Shown here piece by piece: positions 55,809 to 64,000 of a DNA stretch of 64,000 bases. Every line of letters begins with the position of its first letter. Position 1 is the first letter of the stretch. The translations under genes and the position numbers were made by a program. This stretch comes from Sporopachydermia quercuum (lineage: Eukaryota; Ascomycota; Sporopachydermiomycetes; Sporopachydermiales; Sporopachydermiaceae), in the NCBI GenBank assembly GCA_001599295.1, contig BCGN01000004.1:558346-622345 (forward strand), given 5' to 3'. The notes below the pieces were generated by a model. That model ran no database searches, was not told the origin of the DNA, and saw only the letters and a list, made by a program, of their open reading frames with translations.

Positions 55809-57515
55809 ATGTCGCTTACTGATGAACTTTTAGCTGATTTAGGCTCTGATTTAGACTCCGATGTTTNCTCTGATAACGAGGAAACTGCTCAAAATGATGA
55901 GTCTCTAATCAAAGAAGCTGCGAGTGGCGAAGGGGAGAAGGCAGTGCCCTCCGGTGATGATGGGAATGATAAGGACCGTGAAGACGTTGCACAGCAGATG
56001 GAGATTGATACTGATGAAAAGAGCAATAAATATGAAGCTATTTTATCCAGTCTGTCAAAATGTACACAATTAGTTGAGTTACCTAGTGTTGTTAAGTTGG
56101 TTGAACAGTTAATACCTATTCTCCGGAAGATTGATAAATTCGTTTGTAACCCTGAACTAACATTAGACGGAGTTATTGAATCCAATCCAGAGTATCAACT
56201 GATTATTGAATCAAATGCGCTGGCAGTAAAAATTGATTCCGAACAAATAGAATTAGACACATATATAAGGAAACAATACAGTGTATGTTTCCCTGAGCTC
56301 GAGACACTAATACTCAATCCTTCTGATTATGCATCAGCAGTGAAAGTAATCAAGAAAGATGTTTCCAAGGTTTCTGAATTGAGCGAAGAGTTAAAAAAGT
56401 TTTTACAAGGTTCTATTGTAATGGTAGTAACAATGTCCGCTTTTCAGTCAAAAGGTACAGAATTGTCTGATGAACTGTTTTATAAGGTCTTGTTGGCATG
56501 TAATATTCTTCTGACCCTATCCGAAGTTAAATCCAAGATTATTTCTTACGTTGCGTCAAGATTGCATATATTTGCCCCCAACATAACTGCAATAGTTGGT
56601 TCTAGGACTGCTGCTCAGTTGGTAGGGATATCAGGAGGTTTATTCAATCTTGCGAAAGTTCCAGCATGTAATTTACCATCGCTTGGTGTAAAACGAGAGA
56701 TCAATACAGGAGTCAGCAGAAGCAATGTTAATGAAGGTTACATATATCATTCGGAACTAGTACAGAAAATACCTGCTGAATATAGGAGACAAGCCATGCG
56801 TATTATCTCTGGTAAGCTTGTTCTTGCAGCACGTATTGATTTATCGAAACCAAAGAATGGAGATTTAGGGAAAATGTATAGAACTGAAATCGAGAAAAAA
56901 CTGGAAAATCTACTGACACCACCTGAAAACCAAGGAGATAAGGCTCTTCCTATACCTATTGAAAATCCATCGAAAAAGAGAGGTGGGAAACGAGCTAGGA
57001 AGTATAAAGAACAGTTTTCTATGAGTGAGCTACGTAAAGCTTCTAATAGAGTAAAGCTTGATTCTGTGAAAGAATCAAGTGATGTTGGGTACCTTGCATC
57101 TTACAGTGTTGACGATGATGATGATATAGACGTTGCAAATGGGTCAGGATTAGGTAATAAAGGAGTTCGGACTGTTACTGTTGATGCTAAAACAAGAGGT
57201 AAGATCAGTAAAAGTTTGCAAGCTCGTTTGGGAAACAATGGTACCGTTCATTTCAACTCCAGTAATAATGCCACTATTGCTAGCACACTATCTGGTTTAT
57301 CAACGCCTTCATCTACTATAGCTTTTGAAGGAGGCGATGGGTTTCAACTGAAAGCCCCAGAAGAGAAGTCAATTAATTCAAAGAAGAATAGTGAAACCAG
57401 TTGGTTTACCAGAGGTAATTTTTCTGGTGTTGGGAATGAAAGTAATGAAGAAACAACAGCGAATAAACGAACTATGTCGGAGAATTCACCTGAAGCAAAG
57501 AGACAGAAAATGTAG
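55809..57515 (+). CDS. PRP31: PRP31, U4/U6-U5 tri-snRNP splicing factor
   Basis: The 568-residue protein starts with the family's acidic opening (MSLTDELLADLGSDLDSD). The NOSIC/Nop core follows at about 90-360 and includes SGGLFNLAKVPACNLPSLG (about 275-293), GYIYHSELVQKIP and RRQAMRIISGKLVLAARIDL. A basic stretch (KKRGGKRARKYKEQFSM) marks the Prp31 C-terminal domain, which ends in a Ser/Asn-rich tail with a Lys/Arg-rich end. Prp31 binds the 15.5K-U4 snRNA complex through its Nop domain and holds the tri-snRNP together. Length exceeds S. cerevisiae Prp31 (494) and is nearer the human size (499) plus a longer tail. One unresolved base (55867) lies in codon 20. No intron is needed. Confidence 0.96.
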   Translation: MSLTDELLADLGSDLDSDVXSDNEETAQNDESLIKEAASGEGEKAVPSGDDGNDKDREDVAQQMEIDTDEKSNKYEAILSSLSKCTQLVELPSVVKLVEQLIPILRKIDKFVCNPELTLDGVIESNPEYQLIIESNALAVKIDSEQIELDTYIRKQYSVCFPELETLILNPSDYASAVKVIKKDVSKVSELSEELKKFLQGSIVMVVTMSAFQSKGTELSDELFYKVLLACNILLTLSEVKSKIISYVASRLHIFAPNITAIVGSRTAAQLVGISGGLFNLAKVPACNLPSLGVKREINTGVSRSNVNEGYIYHSELVQKIPAEYRRQAMRIISGKLVLAARIDLSKPKNGDLGKMYRTEIEKKLENLLTPPENQGDKALPIPIENPSKKRGGKRARKYKEQFSMSELRKASNRVKLDSVKESSDVGYLASYSVDDDDDIDVANGSGLGNKGVRTVTVDAKTRGKISKSLQARLGNNGTVHFNSSNNATIASTLSGLSTPSSTIAFEGGDGFQLKAPEEKSINSKKNSETSWFTRGNFSGVGNESNEETTANKRTMSENSPEAKRQKM

Positions 57516-57834
57516 TACGAACAGATTCTGGTTATGATAAGGATGATGGTTTGGATAAGAAAACAGTTAGTTGATGAATAATGTATAATAGTATTATAGT
57601 ACTGCTTCTTACTCAGAAGTGAAGTAATACAATAATAATCTTTTTAATAATCATATCACAATGATGCTTATATATAAGATTGGAACGAACATTGTTGCTC
57701 TGTACTCTAAATACCTAAATGTCTACTAGATTTAATTAATAACTTTTAATATTATATTCATCGATGAAGTTCGAAAAAAACAACTCATAATAAACAAGAT
57801 TTCAAGTATCCTATGTAATAAACCAAAAAATTGT
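57516..57834. other. Convergent 3' intergenic region, PRP31 and PGI1
   Basis: About 320 bases between converging stops; AT-rich, nothing else seen. Confidence 0.5.
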
Positions 57835-61027
<3,193 letters not shown>

Positions 61028-61101
61028 TGGACGACACCGGAATCGAACCGGGGACCTCCCGCATGCTAAGCGGATGTGATAACCAACTACACCAGACGCC
61101 C
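61028..61101 (-). tRNA. tRNA-Ala (AGC), copy 1
   Basis: The 74-nt gene on the minus strand folds as a full cloverleaf. The anticodon loop TTAGCAT carries AGC, and the T-loop is TTCGATT inside a GGTTCGATTCC B box. The acceptor stem has the G3:U70 wobble pair, the identity element for alanyl-tRNA synthetase, plus a U6:U67 mismatch also found in the S. cerevisiae counterpart. No intron. A run of T follows the 3' end on the transcribed strand (TTTTT, then TTTTTTT), fitting Pol III termination. A solo-LTR-like repeat begins 14 bases upstream of the 5' end. Confidence 0.97.
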
Positions 61102-61114
61102 AAGTTTGGGAGTA

Positions 61115-61382
61115 TGTTACTGTCTGATCATACATCATTCAGTAAAATAAAATGAATTTTAAGAAAAATTGAAGAATTGTATTAGAACTCTTACTCTTTT
61201 TCCTTCTTCTCCTTCTTATTATTATTAATTAGAAAGAGAAGAATGAGAGTAAATAATCAGCGAAGTAAATAGTATATATATATAAAAGGTACAAATAGAA
61301 ATATAGATAAATGTGAAATGCCAATGTGTCACGTGAAAGGTCACGTGGTTTAGTAATAAGTAATGCATAGCTGGTTGTTACA
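61115..61382. mobile_element. Solo LTR-like repeat, copy A, beside tRNA-Ala
   Basis: A 268-bp segment starts TGTTAC and ends GTTACA, so it has the TG...CA termini of an LTR. It is flanked by near-identical five-base sequences (GAGTA and AAGTA) that look like a target-site duplication. It lies 14 bases upstream of the mature tRNA 5' end, the position favoured by Ty3-type elements. It contains a TATATATATATAAAAGG tract and paired CACGTG motifs. A related copy lies at 61916-62188. No internal retroelement domain remains nearby, so I read it as a fossil left by LTR-LTR recombination. Family (Ty3 or Ty1 type) is uncertain. Confidence 0.65.
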
Positions 61383-61915
61383 AAGTATTATAAGGTTTTT
61401 GCATTCTAACCTTCAGTTACANGGAGACCTTTTATCATTCACAAGCTTGATCCTTTCCAAAACATTATATAGGTAAAATATACACATATTTATACCTATT
61501 TGTAACAATTAAAACAAATAATCAAATAAATAATCAAAACCAATTCAAAACAATAAACAATGTTCTCGGTTCTATCTCGTTTCAGAGATGTTTCTGATAG
61601 AATTCATATTCATGCATATTCATGCATATTCATGCATATAGTAATCCTTACATGTGAAGGCCCTTACACATGTAGACCAACGAAGAACTACCAACAAAGA
61701 ACTACTAAATATTACTTGTTGGTGAAACATTATTCTNNTATAAATAACCTAGCGTCCAGCTGCTTATCTTACTTTATTATTCCTCTTATATATCATTAGA
61801 TAGCTATATAATGGCCAATGGCGCTTATGAAGAAAAACAACATATAATCACTGATAGAACGATTCTATAGAGTCCCATAATAGGGGGTTTATAAGGGACA
61901 ANTACATTTCGCAGG
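61383..61915. other. Spacer between the two LTR-like repeats
   Basis: About 530 bases of AT-rich DNA. It holds a short tandem array (61602-61640) and no recognisable gene. No internal retroelement sequence is evident, so the two repeats do not look like the ends of one intact element. Confidence 0.5.
61602..61640. repeat. Tandem repeat of a 10-base unit (CATGCATATT)
   Basis: About three and a half tandem copies of CATGCATATT, preceded by a partial copy. Probably replication slippage. Each unit contains the palindrome ATGCAT. Confidence 0.8.
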
Positions 61916-62188
61916 TGTTACTGTCTAATCGTTTACTATTCAGTAAAATAAAATGAACACCAGAAACAATGAAGAATTATATTAGAATTCTTACTCTTCT
62001 CTATTCTTCTCCTTTTTCTTATTATTATTCTGAAAGAAAATAATGAGTGTAAATAATCATCGAGGTAAAATAAAATAAAAAAGATAGCATATATAGAAGG
62101 TANAAAAAGGAATACTAAATAGTTGAAAGTTAAAAGTTAATCTGGTCACGTGGCTCAAGTAGTAAGAAATGTATAGCTATGTGTTACA
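61916..62188. mobile_element. Solo LTR-like repeat, copy B
   Basis: A 273-bp segment in the same orientation as copy A with the same TGTTACTGTCT start and GTTACA end. Shared blocks include TTCAGTAAAATAAAATGAA, TTCTTATTATTATT, GTAAATAATCA and GTCACGTGG. Overall similarity is moderate by eye, so the two copies are probably old. I see no matching flanking duplication and no tRNA adjacent. Confidence 0.55.
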
Positions 62189-62954
62189 CTGGCAATGTTG
62201 GGGGGTAATGTATTTATGCTTTGAGGTGTACATTTGACTTTCAAAGCCTGCAGGTAAATCAAGATTATTGCTTCCTTACTTCTTTACGCTAAGAGATTGA
62301 TCATATAATTTCTATTTCATGCTTATGACAAGTTTTACTTTATAAGTTTCATTGAGGTACATTATTATGTTTTGTTCAACTGGGACGATGGATAAAGATA
62401 CTGGTAAAGTGCCCAGTAACAATGTTCATGTTGATTAGTCTTACAGCATATGAAAAGGAAATAATANACAATGTATGAGACTATCTTACATCAGACGTCT
62501 ATTTCGATGGCAAACAATTCAAGCTGGTAAGTTCTGACGGTTCTGTATACTCCTAATGAACCATTGATATACTCTCTACAATCAACTGGTAGAAGTAGTT
62601 GTATAATACCGTGCAGATTCACTTCAAGGGGAACAGTCAAGGATACCCATGCACTTCTCCCACATCAAGAATTAGGTGTAACTCCAGAGAACAAACTCAA
62701 TCAACTTACTTTCCATAAAATAAAAAGATATTTGATTTAATGGTTCTTCAATGTTAGTCATATCCTTCTTGATCTCAGAGAGATACTTGTCCAAACTGGA
62801 ATCTTCACGAACGGTATTGGAATATATCAGCAAGATAACAACATAGCCTCTAAACAACTACAGGGATTAAAGTATTTGCTTATTCTTCGTCAAAGAAATA
62901 CTGATTTTTCTTTATCAAAATCGCTCATAAGGAGTAAAAAGATATAAAAAGAAA
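62189..62954. other. Spacer between LTR-like copy B and second tRNA
   Basis: About 770 bases; a 61-codon minus-strand frame (62672-62857) has a mixed, protein-like composition but matches no family I know and has no convincing splice partners. Nothing else is supported. Confidence 0.4.
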
Positions 62955-63028
62955 TGGACGACACCGGAATCGAACCGGGGACCTCCCGCATGCTAAGCGG
63001 ATGTGATAACCAACTACACCAGACGCCC
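62955..63028 (-). tRNA. tRNA-Ala (AGC), copy 2
   Basis: The 74 bases are identical to copy 1, including anticodon AGC and the G3:U70 pair. A T run (TTTTT) lies six bases past the 3' end on the transcribed strand. Flanks differ from copy 1 on both sides, so the pair is not a recent segmental duplication. Confidence 0.97.
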
Positions 63029-64000
63029 TTCTCGCAAAGATTGAGGAACATTGTTATGAAACAACCAATGGGAAGTCATAGAACCCTGTGATCCAAAAGA
63101 NGAGTTTTCGAAGAGCGGTTATCAACTGTATATCAATCTCATGACCCTACAATATCAACTTGCATTGAGTCAATAGTCATTGTCTGCTGATTTCTCATGA
63201 TATAATATACAATAGTACAGGAAAATCAAGGGCATTTGCAATGAATGGGTAAACGAAGCAACTGAGAATATGCCTTGAATCTTTATAAGTCCATACGCTT
63301 CTCAAACATGAGAAGATTTCTGAAAGAGTTAGTATGAATCTCTCTTCGAGCTCTGACTTCCATTGATTTGGACCAAAAGAAATAAGGTTAGTTACAGTAT
63401 ATTTAGGATTTGAACTCTAAATACAAAGCTTAATAATCATTCTATGTGGGACAGAATGCTCACCAAATAACTAGCACATGAGCTTCCTACTGTCAAATAA
63501 TCTCCTTTTCAGCTTCAAAATAATAGNAATTAATATTTCAAGATTAATAAATATGAAATAGTTAGTATAGTCATTCTTTTCATAGAAAAATGTCATAATT
63601 TATTCACACAAAAACTTAAGTTTAAGTCTATTGGCTTCCTATTTAGGAAGGTGAAATAACTCAAACTTGAGTTTCTTCAGCAGGTGGTATATTAATCTCT
63701 GCCATTCTGTACCCTCGAGTGTTTTATAATATCCCATAATGACTAAAATATCTATCAACAAAAACATCCAACATTCGCAATATATTGCAACAATTAACCT
63801 GACTACANGGCTTTATTATATTAACTAATGGAGTAAAATTGAATTAGAATCAATTCTAAGTTTTATGACGATCGCCAAATAATGTAGTGGTGGACATAAA
63901 AAGATCATGCGACTCAAATTCGATGAGTATGGCGTTAGGCCGGCACTAAAGCGGGGGCCGCCTTATAGTGGATATCTTCATCTAGAGAAGTGAAATAGAT
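63029..64000. other. Right-edge region without a recognised gene
   Basis: AT-rich to about 63900. The last 90 bases include an ATG at 63907 opening a 28-codon frame through an unusually GC-rich patch (about 63935-63963). It may be the edge of a feature that continues outside the window. Nothing is assignable. Confidence 0.4.

Noticed and set aside
61115-62188. A complete LTR element bounded by the two LTR-like repeats
   Set aside because: The two repeats are only moderately similar, and the roughly 530-bp spacer has no retroelement domain. Two solo fossils fit better.

Overview
The window looks like nuclear DNA from a budding yeast (Saccharomycotina). It is AT-rich. Most proteins match Saccharomyces cerevisiae gene families almost end to end, and introns carry TACTAAC-type branch points. 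It differs from S. cerevisiae in three ways: at least 11 introns in 7 of 18 recognised protein genes, a myo-inositol oxygenase, and a Medusa-type regulator. I read this as a relatively intron-rich, probably early-diverging yeast lineage. I cannot name the species. CTG appears to mean leucine: MIOX residue 282 is CTG at a family-conserved Leu.

Layout, left to right: long non-coding flank; Medusa-like regulator (+); long non-coding flank with a 160-base assembly gap; myo-inositol oxygenase (+); ECM15-like protein, 4 exons (+); RMD1/RMND1-like, 3 exons (-); UTP20, 8 kb (+); TOS1-like wall protein (-); a gene-poor block of about 8.4 kb; DOT6/TOD6-like Myb repressor (+); IBA57 (+); RPS5 (-); YAT2 (+); RIX1 (-); PIS1 (+); NOC4 (+); TPC1 (-); RRP46, 3 exons (+); VAS1 (-); PRP31 (+); PGI1 (-); then a right end with two identical tRNA-Ala(AGC) genes and two related solo-LTR-like repeats.

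Themes: six genes serve ribosome production or its control (UTP20, RIX1, NOC4, RRP46, RPS5, DOT6/TOD6-like). Four act in or supply mitochondria (IBA57, TPC1, VAS1, probably the RMND1-family protein), and YAT2 handles acetyl-carnitine. MIOX and PIS1 draw on the same inositol pool in opposite directions: breakdown versus phosphatidylinositol synthesis.

The best new inference is a spliced leader on VAS1. A 34-residue exon joins in frame to 17 codons ahead of the cytosolic start and gives an acid-free, Arg/Lys/Ser-rich leader. This suggests one gene makes mitochondrial and cytosolic valyl-tRNA synthetase by start choice plus an intron. Other points of note are a 45-nt intron in the RMND1-family gene, very short uORFs abutting three start codons, and an LTR-like repeat 14 bp upstream of a tRNA. 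I did not find a clearly new multi-gene system.
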